Notes: a model not told the origin generated them from the letters alone. A DNA stretch of 64,000 nt from Bifidobacterium choloepi (GCF_010667615.1 NZ_VYSG01000002.1:248001-312000), one strand, 5' to 3'. Counted from the first letter of the stretch, positions 35,367-43,383 are shown. Numbers and translations are program-made.

Positions 35367-35738
35367 ATGAAGATGACCGAGCCGGAATTCGAGGCGACGG
35401 TGAGCGAGGCGCTCGCCGGCGTGCCGGAACGATTCAAGAAGGCGCTGAGCAACATCGCGATCACCGTCGCCGACGAACCGTCGCCGCAAGAACTGCAGGA
35501 CGCCTGCATCGGCGCGAACGGCGAACTGCTCGGCCTGTACCAGGGCATTCCGCTCACGCAGCGCACGACCGGCTACGCCGGCGTGCTGCCCGACAGGATC
35601 ACGATCTTCAAGGGTCCGCACGAACGCGTCTGCAGCACGCACGCCGACATGGTGGAGCAAATCCGGAAAACGGTGCTGCACGAACTCGGCCACTATTTCG
35701 GCTTTGACGATGCCTACCTGCACAGCCACGGCTACTGA
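35367..35738 (+). CDS. Zincin-like metallopeptidase family protein
   Basis: This small 123-residue protein has the HExxH motif in VLHELGHYFGFDD (two His plus catalytic Glu, with the downstream Asp as likely third ligand). It matches the actinobacterial metallopeptidase family of about 120 residues that is widespread but uncharacterised. The central part (LGLYQGIPLTQR, PDRITIFKGPHE) is the family signature. No signal peptide, so cytosolic. Target unknown. It lies between the 53-residue membrane protein gene and the TPP riboswitch. Confidence 0.85.
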   Translation: MKMTEPEFEATVSEALAGVPERFKKALSNIAITVADEPSPQELQDACIGANGELLGLYQGIPLTQRTTGYAGVLPDRITIFKGPHERVCSTHADMVEQIRKTVLHELGHYFGFDDAYLHSHGY

Positions 35739-35793
35739 GCGCCGATGACGGCCGTGGTTCGTCGTCGCTTCCTGCTTTCATGAACACTGACAG

Positions 35794-35890
35794 ACACAGG
35801 GGAACCGTGCGCCGCCGGCCGGCGGCGCACGGTTGAGAACGCCTCGGCGGACCCTTCGAACCTGATGGCCAATACCAGCGTAGGAAGTGT
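35794..35890 (+). promoter_or_regulatory. TPP (THI-box) riboswitch
   Basis: The conserved thiamin pyrophosphate aptamer elements appear in order: P1 ACAC (35794-35797) with GTGT (35887-35890); AGGGG; a long GC hairpin (P3); TTGAGA; ACCCTTCGAACCTGAT; and AATACCAGCGTAGGAAG. The 3' part AGGAAG is itself the tenA SD, so ligand binding would occlude ribosome entry: translational repression by TPP. Confidence 0.95.
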
Positions 35891-35894
35891 TGAC

Positions 35895-36728
35895 ATGACG
35901 CAAGAAGCTGCAGCAAACCGACCCGTCGACGAGATTCTCGCCACGACCACCGACCCGTTCACCGGCGAGATCACGCTGACGAGGCTTCCGGAATTCGCGT
36001 TGCGATTCCGGCAGGCCGCCGACGCCGTCTGGGAGGACGGCTACCGGCAGCCGTTCCTGCGTGAGCTCGGCGCCGGCACATTGCCGCGCGAGAAGTTCGC
36101 GTTCTACCTGACGCAGGACTCGCTCTACCTGAACGACTACGCCCGCGTCCACGCGCTCGCGATGACGAAGACGAACGACTCCGAGACGATGGAATTCCTG
36201 ACGGCCGTCCAGCACGACATCTTCCATGTCGAGTCGACGCTGCACAAGTCGTACCTCGCCAGCTTCGGCGTCACCGACGACTTCATCGCGCACGAGGCGC
36301 GCCAGTCGGCGTTCGCCCGCGCCTACACGACCGACATCCTCAACCTCGCCGCGTTCGGCGACATCCTCGACGTGCTCGTCGGCGTGCTGCCGTGCGCGTG
36401 GGTCTACGCCGACTACGGCGTGCGGCTGGCGGAGGAGTTCGGGAACGATTCGTCCGCCGGGAACGGCGCGGTGACGTTCGGGGACAATCCGTACGCCCAC
36501 TGGATCGACATGTACCGCGACGAGGCGTTCTGGAAGAACGGCGCGTGGCTGATCTCGCTGATCGACAGGGAACTGGCGCGGCTGCGCGGGGGAGTGCTGA
36601 CGCCGGAAGCCTACGAGCGCAGGCTCGCCGGGCTGGAGGACATCTTCGTCCACGGCGTCGAGAACGAATACATGTTCTGGGCGAGCGCCTACGACGAGCA
36701 GATGAGCTGGAAGCCGGGATGGCGGTAA
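35895..36728 (+). CDS. tenA: TenA family thiaminase II / aminopyrimidine aminohydrolase
   Basis: This 277-residue TenA protein salvages thiamin breakdown products by hydrolysing aminopyrimidines to HMP. YLTQDSLYLNDYARVHA carries the conserved pocket Asp and Tyr residues, LPCAWVYADYG contains the catalytic Cys, and a Glu near the C-terminus (GVENEYMFW) can act as acid. It is about 45 residues longer than Bacillus TenA, mostly at the N-terminus and a Ser/Gly/Asn loop near 190. The frame runs upstream into the TPP riboswitch, so the only sensible start is ATG 35895, 7 nt after AGGAAG. Control by TPP fits its salvage role. It is a stand-alone gene. Confidence 0.93.
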   Translation: MTQEAAANRPVDEILATTTDPFTGEITLTRLPEFALRFRQAADAVWEDGYRQPFLRELGAGTLPREKFAFYLTQDSLYLNDYARVHALAMTKTNDSETMEFLTAVQHDIFHVESTLHKSYLASFGVTDDFIAHEARQSAFARAYTTDILNLAAFGDILDVLVGVLPCAWVYADYGVRLAEEFGNDSSAGNGAVTFGDNPYAHWIDMYRDEAFWKNGAWLISLIDRELARLRGGVLTPEAYERRLAGLEDIFVHGVENEYMFWASAYDEQMSWKPGWR

Positions 36729-36751
36729 GGCGGCAAGAGCGGCAGGACAGC

Positions 36752-36783
36752 AAGAAAGGGCTCCCCGAGGGGAGCCCTTTCTT
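36752..36783. terminator. Bidirectional intrinsic terminator
   Basis: AAGAAAGGGCTCCCC (36752-36766) pairs with GGGGAGCCCTTTCTT (36769-36783); A/T-rich ends suit both tenA and the convergent yhbY. Confidence 0.9.
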
Positions 36784-36797
36784 CTCTTCGTATTGGC

Positions 36798-37103
36798 CTA
36801 CTCGCGCACGAGCGCGATGTGCTCGATGTCCTTGCGGTGCGAGCGGCGGAACAGCACGAAGCGGTTGCCGATGACCTGGACGATCTCGGCATTCAGCGCC
36901 TCGGCCAGGCCCTCGGCGGCTTCGCGCGCGTCCAGGCCGGAACCGTCGAGCACCGAGCCCTTGACGAGCTCGCGCTTCTCGATCGTCTCGTCGGCCTGCT
37001 GGATGGCGGCGTCGGTCAGGTCGTTCTTGCCGATCTGGATCAGCACGTTGAGGTGCTGGCCCATGCCGCGCAGCTGCTTGATCTGCTTCTTGGACAGTGC
37101 CAT
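36798..37103 (-). CDS. yhbY: YhbY/CRS1 (CRM) domain RNA-binding protein
   Basis: This 101-residue single CRM domain has the characteristic LSKKQIKQLRGMGQHLNVLIQIGKN in two blocks, the DETIEKRELVKGSVL segment and the RNA-contact strand VVQVIGNRFVLFRRS-like sequence. YhbY binds pre-50S ribosomal particles and assists ribosome assembly. ATG 37103 matches the family start; an upstream in-frame ATG at 37133 would add unrelated residues. Downstream of the aldo/keto reductase by 57 nt, it is probably cotranscribed with it. Confidence 0.92.
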   Translation of the reverse strand: MALSKKQIKQLRGMGQHLNVLIQIGKNDLTDAAIQQADETIEKRELVKGSVLDGSGLDAREAAEGLAEALNAEIVQVIGNRFVLFRRSHRKDIEHIALVRE

Positions 37104-37160
37104 GAATCTGCTTTCTCTAGAAATGAACGCCAACCATCCTACCGGAGCGAAGCGACGGGA

Positions 37161-38000
37161 TCAGAAGTCGAAGTTGTCCGGATCGCTGCCGTTGCGCCGG
37201 CCACCGTCGGTGCCGGCGACCGAGTCGACGACCGCCATGTCCTCCGGCGACAGCTCGAAGTCGAAGACGTGGTAGTTCTGGACAATGCGCGTCTCCCTCG
37301 TCGACTTCGGCAGCGGGATGACGCCGCGCTGCAGCTGCCAGCGCAGGGCCACCTGGGCCGGCGACTTGCCGTACTTCTCGCCGACGTCGCGCAGGCGCCG
37401 GTCGCCGGACAGCGCCGCGACGCCCTCGTGGCCGCCGAGCGGCTTGTACGCCTCGACGACGATGCCCCTCGACTTGCAGAAGTCGACGAGGTCGGTGTTC
37501 GGGAACTGCGGGCTCGACTCGACCTGGTCGACGGCCGGAACGACCTCGGTCGTCGGGGCGTCCAGCAGCGCCTCGAGATGGTGGCGCTCGAAGTTGGACA
37601 CACCGATCGCCTTCGCGCGCCCCGAAGCGTAGAGATCCTGCAGGTCGCGCCATGCCTGCTGCCAGCCTTCGGCCGGCCAGTGGATGAGATAGAGGTCGAC
37701 GTAGTCGAGTCCCAGCTTGGCCAGGCTCTCCTCGAACGCCTGCTTGACGGTGCCCTTGCGGATGTCGTCGTTCCAGACCTTCGTCGTGATGAACAGCTCC
37801 TCGCGCGGAACGCCGGCCGTGTGGATCGCCTCGCCGACGGCGGCCTCGTTGCCGTAGACGGCGGCCGTGTCGATGAGCCGGTAGCCGGTGTGGATGGCCG
37901 CGCGGACGGCGTCCTCGGTCGCCTTGCCGTCCGGAATCTCGAAGACGCCGAAGCCGATTTCCGGGATCAGCAGTTCATTGTTCAACGCAATCTTGTGCAT
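37161..38000 (-). CDS. Aldo/keto reductase
   Basis: This 279-residue (beta/alpha)8 oxidoreductase of the 2,5-diketo-D-gluconate reductase-like AKR5 group has the tetrad Asp and Tyr in LIDTAAVYGNE, Lys in FITTKVW and His in YLIHWP. The C-terminal NADPH site is IPLPKSTRETRI. It probably reduces aldehydes or ketones; the physiological substrate is unknown. AGGAAG lies 4 nt before ATG 38000. The long 488-bp upstream gap contains a minus-strand TACGAT candidate -10 and, further away, a CRP-like site. Confidence 0.9.
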   Translation of the reverse strand: MHKIALNNELLIPEIGFGVFEIPDGKATEDAVRAAIHTGYRLIDTAAVYGNEAAVGEAIHTAGVPREELFITTKVWNDDIRKGTVKQAFEESLAKLGLDYVDLYLIHWPAEGWQQAWRDLQDLYASGRAKAIGVSNFERHHLEALLDAPTTEVVPAVDQVESSPQFPNTDLVDFCKSRGIVVEAYKPLGGHEGVAALSGDRRLRDVGEKYGKSPAQVALRWQLQRGVIPLPKSTRETRIVQNYHVFDFELSPEDMAVVDSVAGTDGGRRNGSDPDNFDF

Positions 38001-38379
38001 GTCGCTTCCTTGCCTGCGATGGGGAATGGATATGGTGCCCATCGTAGGCCCGGCGGCCACAAACGGGAAATCAGCCTCGTGAGAACGCCGGCGGACATGA
38101 CGGAAGGCGACGGGCCCGCCGTCGCCTTCCGCTGTCGCACGACACCTACGAACCTCGGCTCGAACGACCGTGCTCCTTGTGGGAGGCAGTGGTCGCGTCC
38201 GGGCTGGGTCCGGTAACCGTCTGGTCGCCCGCCCTCGCCGGACCGGAGCCGACGGGACGGGGTCGAACCCTTCTCTCGTAATGCGGCGGATCAGCACGGA
38301 TTGTGTCTCGGCCATCGACCCGCCGGTCGCTGGACCCCATTCTTCCGGAAGGGGGCATGGCTGCGCCGCCACTGCTTGA

Positions 38380-38399
38380 AATGTGAGACAGGTCACATT
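38380..38399. promoter_or_regulatory. CRP/FNR-type palindromic site
   Basis: AATGTGA-GACAGG-TCACATT is a perfect 7-bp inverted repeat that exactly contains TGTGA-N6-TCACA, the consensus of CRP/GlxR-like regulators. It lies 380 bp upstream of the aldo/keto reductase gene. Confidence 0.5.
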
Positions 38400-38415
38400 T
38401 TCGGGTTTTCTTCCG

Positions 38416-38456
38416 GATGTCGCGGACCCGGGACGGAAGCTCGGGTCCGCGACATC
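38416..38456. terminator. 15-bp hairpin with TGTCGC core after the ECF gene
   Basis: Perfect arms 38416-38430 and 38442-38456, 32 nt beyond the minus-strand stop at 38489. No U-tract on that strand. Confidence 0.6.
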
Positions 38457-38488
38457 GGCATGATCCGGACGAGCGGAAGGGACGGCGG

Positions 38489-41170
38489 TTACAGCTGCAG
38501 CAGCACGATCGCGACGATCTGCGCGGCGACGATTCCCGCGAATGCGACGTCGCGCGGACCGACATGGTACCGGCGCCAGTGCGTGCGGTCCAGGCCTTCC
38601 TCGTAGCAGCGCGCATCGAGCGCCAGCGACAGGTTGTCGGCATGGCGCAGCGCCGCCGCGAACATCGGCACGACGACGGCGCACATCGCCCGCATGCGCC
38701 GGCACGGCGATCCGCTGTCGACCGAGCCGCCGCGGCAGCCCTGCGCCTCGACGATCGCCTTCGCCTCGGCGCCGAGCGTCGGCAGGAACCGCAGCGCCAG
38801 CGACAGCACGAGCGCGATTTCCTGCGCGTGGACATGCAGCGCGCGCAGCGGCGAGAGCAGCGAGCCGAACGCGTCGGTCAGCGCCGTCGGCGTCGTCGTC
38901 TCGAGCATGACGGCACCGAGCACGATGACGATCGAGAATCGCGCCATGTACAGCAGCGCCGTGTCGACGCCGTCGTCGGTGATCGCGAACCGGCCGATTG
39001 TCCACAGCGGCGTGCCCGACCGCACGACGAAGACGTTGAGCAGCCCCATGACCAGGAACAGCGCGAGGAAGGCGTGGACCTGCCGCAGCAGGCGCGACGG
39101 CCGGATGCGGCTCGCGGCGACGAGACCGACAGCGACGACCGCGCCGACGAGCACCGCCCACCAGGACGACATCGCGAACGCCGAGAACATCAACACGAGG
39201 AACCCGAGCGCCTTGACGCGCGGATCGAGCGACGAGACCCACGAGAACCGTTCGTTCGTCGACGATTCCTGCGACGATGCCGCGGCCACGCGGTCGAAGG
39301 ACGGCGCCGCCTGCCTGACGGCGGCCGGCGCCGGATCCGGCTGCCCGTTGGCCAGCGCGGCAGCGCGCGCACGCCGTTCCTGCCAGTGCCGCTGCGAATT
39401 CGCGCCCTCGAGATGGCGGCGGTTGACCTGCTGCAGCCGGCCACGCAGCCTCGTCTTGCGCGCCGGCTTGTCCGGCGTGACGGCGAACGAGCGCGGCGGC
39501 GCGCCGAACAGCACGATCCGGTCGGCCAGCTCGCTGACCTCGTCCATCGCGTGCGTCACCAGCAGCACCGTCACGCCCTGTAGCTTGAGCTGACGGATGA
39601 CGTCGTGGATGCGGCGGCGCGCGGCCGCGTCCAGGCCGGCCGTAGGCTCGTCCATGACGAGGACCGACGGCCGGCAGGCGAGCACGCCGGCGATCGCGGC
39701 CAGCCGGCGCTGGCCGCCGGACAGTTCCCCGGGGCGCCGGTCGGCGAGGTCGAGGATGCCGGCGAGTTCCAGCGCCTCGACGACGCGGGCGTGCACGTCG
39801 TCGCCGGACAGGCCCCACGACTTCGGGCCGAACGCGACGTCGTCGGCGACAGTGTCGGCGAACAGCTGGCGTTCCGGATGCTGCATGACATAGCCGACCC
39901 TGCGGTGCAGCTCGCGACGCTCGCGCCGACCGGCCCGGCGCGACGGCGCGCGGCGCAGCCATTCGCGGTCGGCCGCGTCGGCCACCTCGCTGTCCCGCGG
40001 CGACATCGCCGCCGTGCCCTTCGGCCAGTCGTTGCCGTACGGTTCGTCGTTGTCCGCGGCCAGTCCGGCCGACGCGGTGCGCCGCAGCGCGGCCAGCGGA
40101 CTCCTGCGCGGCGCCGCGACGACGAGGCCGTCGACGGCGATCTCGCCGTGCTGCGGGGTTTCCAGGCCGGCCAGCAGCCGCGCGAACGTCGTCTTGCCCG
40201 AGCCGTTGTGGCCGATCAGCGCCACCGTCTCGCCGCGCCGGATCGTCACGGACACGTCGTCGATCGCCGGAATCTCGGCGTCCGGATAGCCGAACGTGAC
40301 GTGCCGGAACCGGACGGCCGGCGCCGGGGCGTCGTCGAACGGCGAGCCTTCGTCGAGCGGCGTCGTCACCGGGGCGCCGGTGTCTTCGGGGGCCCTGACG
40401 GCCGGATCGCCCGCGCCGGCGACCGGACACGGATCGGCACCGGTGCCGTCGAAGACCACGTGGCCATGGTCGAGACGGACGACGTGGTCGGTCGGCCTGA
40501 TTTCGTCGTCGTGATGCGTGACGAGGACGATCGTCACGCCATGTTCCTGGAGGCGGTCGAGCGTGGCGAGGACCTCGAGGCGGGCGTCCGGGTCGAGCAT
40601 CGCCGTCGGCTCGTCGAGGACGAGCGTGCGCGAATCCATCGCCAGCTGTCCGGCGATCGCGACGCGCTGCTGCTGGCCGCCGGACAGGTTCGTCGGATCG
40701 GCGCGGCGCGCGTCGCCCATCGACACGTCGGCCAGCGAACGCCGGATGCGTTCGCCGATTTCGCCGGCCGGCACGGCGAGGTTCTCGGGGCCGAACGCGA
40801 CGTCGTCCTCGACTGTCGTCGTGACGATCTGGTCGGCCGGATTCTGGAAGACGGCGCCGATCAGGCGGCGCGCCTGCCGATAGGCGTCGGGGCGCGCGCC
40901 GTCGGCGTCGGAAAAGACGGTGCGGCCGGCCAGGCGGACGGTGCCGCCATCGGGCGCCGCCAGCGCGGCCATCAGCCTCGAGAGCGTCGACTTGCCGGAG
41001 CCGTTCGCGCCGACGAGACAGCAGCGCTCGCCGCGCCGGACGCGCAGCGTGATGCCGTCGAGCGCCCACGTGGCGCCGCCGTCGTAGCTGAAGCGCACGT
41101 CGTCGAGCGCGATGACATCGTCGCCGGCCGGGCCGTCGGTAGTGGGGGAGGGATCGTTCACGGCTTTCAT
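38489..41170 (-). CDS. ECF transporter energising module: EcfA-EcfA'-EcfT fusion
   Basis: This single 893-residue polypeptide contains the whole ECF energy-coupling module. ABC domain 1 (about 18-250) has Walker [18 protein letters not shown] and DEPTAMLD. ABC domain 2 (about 290-560) has GHNGSGKTT, LSGGQRRL and DEPTAGLD. After a charged linker, an EcfT/CbiQ membrane domain runs from about 640 to the end, with five to six helices and the ATPase-contact segments EAQGCRGG and LDARCYEEG. The parts are usually three proteins. It starts 8 nt after the ribU stop and so is translated from the FMN-riboswitch transcript. Both ATPase sites look functional. It should power riboflavin uptake by RibU, and may also serve other S-components. 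Confidence 0.9.
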   Translation of the reverse strand: MKAVNDPSPTTDGPAGDDVIALDDVRFSYDGGATWALDGITLRVRRGERCCLVGANGSGKSTLSRLMAALAAPDGGTVRLAGRTVFSDADGARPDAYRQARRLIGAVFQNPADQIVTTTVEDDVAFGPENLAVPAGEIGERIRRSLADVSMGDARRADPTNLSGGQQQRVAIAGQLAMDSRTLVLDEPTAMLDPDARLEVLATLDRLQEHGVTIVLVTHHDDEIRPTDHVVRLDHGHVVFDGTGADPCPVAGAGDPAVRAPEDTGAPVTTPLDEGSPFDDAPAPAVRFRHVTFGYPDAEIPAIDDVSVTIRRGETVALIGHNGSGKTTFARLLAGLETPQHGEIAVDGLVVAAPRRSPLAALRRTASAGLAADNDEPYGNDWPKGTAAMSPRDSEVADAADREWLRRAPSRRAGRRERRELHRRVGYVMQHPERQLFADTVADDVAFGPKSWGLSGDDVHARVVEALELAGILDLADRRPGELSGGQRRLAAIAGVLACRPSVLVMDEPTAGLDAAARRRIHDVIRQLKLQGVTVLLVTHAMDEVSELADRIVLFGAPPRSFAVTPDKPARKTRLRGRLQQVNRRHLEGANSQRHWQERRARAAALANGQPDPAPAAVRQAAPSFDRVAAASSQESSTNERFSWVSSLDPRVKALGFLVLMFSAFAMSSWWAVLVGAVVAVGLVAASRIRPSRLLRQVHAFLALFLVMGLLNVFVVRSGTPLWTIGRFAITDDGVDTALLYMARFSIVIVLGAVMLETTTPTALTDAFGSLLSPLRALHVHAQEIALVLSLALRFLPTLGAEAKAIVEAQGCRGGSVDSGSPCRRMRAMCAVVVPMFAAALRHADNLSLALDARCYEEGLDRTHWRRYHVGPRDVAFAGIVAAQIVAIVLLQL

Positions 41171-41178
41171 TGTTCCAC

Positions 41179-41838
41179 TCAGTCGCCGACGAGGTTGGAA
41201 ATCGGCTTGTAGATGACGAACGTGACGATGTCGTGAATGGCGAACTTGAGCAGGTTGAACGGCAGCAGGACCGGCACGATCATCGCGGCGACCTGCGCGA
41301 CCGTCATGTGGGCGTAGACCGGCGTGACGAACAGGTTGCAAACGATTGCAGCAACGAGCGCGACGACGGTGCCGACGGCAAGCGCCGCGACGGCGCCGGC
41401 GCGCGAGCGGTGGCGCCGGTAGACGGCGGCGGCCGGCACCGACAGGCCCAGCGCGACGACGACGGCCATCAGCGTGCCCCACGGATCGATGAACAGGTGC
41501 GGCAGGAAGCCGAGGACGGAGACGATCGCGGCGGCCGACGGGCCGAACGCGAAGCCGGCGACGAGGCAGACGATGCCGGACGGGTCGTACTTGAGCCACG
41601 GGGCTGCCGGGAAGATCGGGAATTCGATGAAACTCGTCGCCATCGCCAGCGCGACGAACAGCGCGTACATCGCGATGCGTTTCGTCGACCAGCGGCCCTC
41701 GGAGCCGACGCCGGTCGAATGGGCGCTGTCGGGACGGGACGCCGAATGCGACGTGGAACGGGTGGAATGGGTGGAATGGTCGGCTGCGTTGCCGGATGGC
41801 CGGCCGGCCGGCCGGATGTCATGCGTGCGCTTGCCCAT
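41179..41838 (-). CDS. ribU: Riboflavin ECF transporter S component
   Basis: This 219-residue protein has a Ser/His-rich N-terminal tail of about 60 residues and then six membrane helices of an ECF substrate-binding subunit (KRIAMYALFVALAMATSFIEFP; KYDPSGIVCLVAGFAFGP; FNLLKFAIHDIVTFVIY). The FEFP/LKYD-like pattern is that of RibU. ATG 41838 is chosen because AAGGAG lies 6-7 nt upstream, directly after the FMN riboswitch; upstream in-frame starts fall inside the aptamer. Riboflavin specificity is inferred from sequence type plus the FMN switch, which agree. Confidence 0.92.
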   Translation of the reverse strand: MGKRTHDIRPAGRPSGNAADHSTHSTRSTSHSASRPDSAHSTGVGSEGRWSTKRIAMYALFVALAMATSFIEFPIFPAAPWLKYDPSGIVCLVAGFAFGPSAAAIVSVLGFLPHLFIDPWGTLMAVVVALGLSVPAAAVYRRHRSRAGAVAALAVGTVVALVAAIVCNLFVTPVYAHMTVAQVAAMIVPVLLPFNLLKFAIHDIVTFVIYKPISNLVGD

Positions 41839-41851
41839 GGCGGGACTCCTT

Positions 41852-42005
41852 GTTTCTTCCATCCGGACTGTCACCGTTGGCTCCGGTCTCGCACCGGATC
41901 GGCCGCGACGGACTGGACCGCCGCGGGTCGCGGGCTGCGGCGCCTGCCCCGTTGTCTGCCGGGGACGCCGTTACCGCCAGTAAGGAATTGCACCTTCCCT
42001 GAAAC
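41852..42005 (-). promoter_or_regulatory. FMN (RFN) riboswitch controlling ribU-ecf
   Basis: On the minus strand the element starts with P1 GTTTC (42005-42001), then AGGGAAGGTGCAATTCCTTA, CTGGCGGTAA, AGCCCGCGA, GATCCGGTGCGAGACCGGAG and CCAACGGTGACAGTCCGGAT, and closes P1 with GAAAC (41856-41852). All conserved FMN aptamer blocks are present. The ribU SD begins at the base after P1 (41851), so FMN binding should block translation initiation. Confidence 0.96.
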
Positions 42006-42401
42006 TTGCAGTTCCCTTCCTACGTGGACCTCTGGATAAACGGACGGAGGCCGGACCGGGGCTGTCCGCAGGGTGGACAGCGGCGGCTCTCCGGTCGATG
42101 TGAGACGTCGGCCGGCACCGCGCAGCGCGCCGGCGGGGGAGATCCGGAAGATGGATGCGCCGGCGGCCGCGCCGTTCCGCGACATATGTGGTCGCAACGG
42201 TTTTGCAAAAAGTCCGTGCGAATAAATTCCTTCGTGGCGATACCTCTTAGTAAAGTCATCAAACTATAGTAGGATGGGAGTTGTTCCCCGGAAAATCATC
42301 CCGGGGGGTGGGCTATGCTCGGTTATGCAAACGTTTTCTTAAACGGGCGTCGTGCAGCGCCCGACTTCGCGACCAGCGACGGAAGGAAAGAAAGGTCAAC
42401 G
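42006..42401 (+). other. Divergent control region between ribU and ppgK
   Basis: About 396 bp without a gene. It includes a CTGTCC/GGACAG hairpin near 42058-42078, an AT-rich segment at 42195-42275 with TATAGT (42265-42270), a CCCCGG/CCGGGG hairpin (42286-42291, 42301-42306), the -10 TATGCT (42314-42319) and a LacI-type operator (42326-42339). The ribU promoter should also lie here but is not clear. Confidence 0.5.
42326..42339 (+). promoter_or_regulatory. LacI-family operator at the ppgK promoter
   Basis: TGCAAACGTTTTCT fits the LacI/GalR-family consensus TGNAANCGNTTNCA at every defined base but the last and is centred on CG. It begins 7 nt after the -10 TATGCT (42314-42319), overlapping the expected start site, so repression by promoter blockage is likely. 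Confidence 0.55.
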
Positions 42402-43172
42402 ATGATTGATACTGCTCAGGCATTCGGCGTGGATATCGGCGGCTCCGGCATCAAGGCCGCCCCTGTCAATCTCGAGAAGGGCGAGTTCGCCGAACCCCGA
42501 CTGAAGATCGCCACCCCGGCGAACTCGACCCCGAAGGCCGTCGGCGACATCGTCCGCCAGCAGCTTGAGCATTTCGAGGTGCCCGAAGACGCGCCGGTCG
42601 GCATCGCGTTCCCGGCCCCGATCAAGCCGGGCGAGAAACTGCACTTCATGGCCAACCTCGACAAGTCGTGGATCGGCGTGGACGTCACCGAGGTGTTCTC
42701 GGAGGCCTGCGGCCGTCCGGTCACCGTCGTCAACGACGCCGATGCCGCCGGCCTCGCCGAGCAGCAGTTCGGCGCCGCCAAGGGCCAGGACGGCCTCGTC
42801 ATCGCGACGACGCTCGGCACCGGCATCGGCACGGCCCTCATCTACAACGGCGTGCTGATCCCGAACACCGAGCTCGGCCACATCGAACTGCCGAAGGGCA
42901 AGGGCGACGCCGAGAAGTACGCCGCCTCGTCGGTGCGCGAGAAGCTCGACATGGGCTACAAGAAGTGGGCGAAGCGCCTGACCAAGTACTACGGCCAGAT
43001 GGAAATGCTGTTCAACCCGCAGCTCTTCGTCGTCGGCGGCGGCGTGTCCCGCGTCTCCGAAAAGTTCATCCCGTACATCGAGATCGAGACGCCGATCGTC
43101 GCGGCCACGCTGCACAACGAGGCCGGCATCATCGGCGCCGCCTACTACGCCAGCGTCCAGAAGCAGGCCTGA
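42402..43172 (+). CDS. ppgK: Polyphosphate glucokinase
   Basis: This 256-residue ROK-family glucokinase uses inorganic polyphosphate (and sometimes ATP) to make glucose 6-phosphate. Phosphate-1 motif VDIGGSGIKAAP, catalytic Asp in VNDADAAGLAE, TTLGTGIGTALI (phosphate 2) and ELGHIELPKGKGDAEKYAA, a segment characteristic of PPGK, are all present. ATG 42402 has AAAGG about 8 nt before it. A LacI-type operator overlaps the promoter, linking expression to carbohydrate status. Together with PPK2 at 12.2 kb this suggests active polyphosphate use. A terminator of the dispersed hairpin type follows. Confidence 0.94.
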   Translation: MIDTAQAFGVDIGGSGIKAAPVNLEKGEFAEPRLKIATPANSTPKAVGDIVRQQLEHFEVPEDAPVGIAFPAPIKPGEKLHFMANLDKSWIGVDVTEVFSEACGRPVTVVNDADAAGLAEQQFGAAKGQDGLVIATTLGTGIGTALIYNGVLIPNTELGHIELPKGKGDAEKYAASSVREKLDMGYKKWAKRLTKYYGQMEMLFNPQLFVVGGGVSRVSEKFIPYIEIETPIVAATLHNEAGIIGAAYYASVQKQA

Positions 43173-43255
43173 GCAGGGGACCTGGCGGCAGGCGCGGCAG
43201 ACCAAGCCGCAGGGCAATCCCGGACGCAAGGTCCGGCCGCCGCGATCCTTTCATG

Positions 43256-43303
43256 TCGGATGTCACGAACCGGTAGCCCGGTTCGTGACATCCGATTATT
43301 TTT
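43256..43303 (+). terminator. Intrinsic terminator with TGTCAC core after ppgK
   Basis: Perfect 18-bp arms 43256-43273 and 43278-43295, loop TAGC, followed by TTATTTTT. This is the one family member with a full U-tract. Confidence 0.85.
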
Positions 43304-43370
43304 CCCGGCTTTCCCGATTGTTGTCGTCCGGCCGCCGCGACGGTCCTGCAGGACTGTAGGCGGCGGCGAT

Positions 43371-43376
43371 TATCGT
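43371..43376 (+). promoter_or_regulatory. -10 element of the aminotransferase gene, leaderless arrangement
   Basis: TATCGT ends 7 nt before GTG 43384; it overlaps the alternative in-frame GTG at 43375 and so argues against that start. Confidence 0.45.
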
Positions 43377-43383
43377 GGGCATC

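Larger units (their letters stand above)
38001..38488. other. 488-bp intergenic region between the ECF and aldo/keto reductase genes
   Basis: No supported gene. Contents: minus-strand TACGAT near 38045-38050, a hairpin with 10-bp arms (38102-38111, 38121-38130), a CRP-type palindrome at 38380-38399 and a family hairpin at 38416-38456. The segment 38131-38379 has nothing I can assign. Confidence 0.5.

Noticed and set aside
38146..38835. Arg/Cys-rich minus-strand frame across the 3' end of the ECF gene
   Set aside because: Composition is typical of a shifted frame of GC-rich coding DNA and there is no SD or promoter.
37161..41069. A 1302-codon minus-strand frame running through the aldo/keto reductase and into the ECF gene
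   Set aside because: The upstream part is an alternative frame of the ECF coding sequence with Arg/Pro-rich composition; the reductase starts at 38000 with its own SD.
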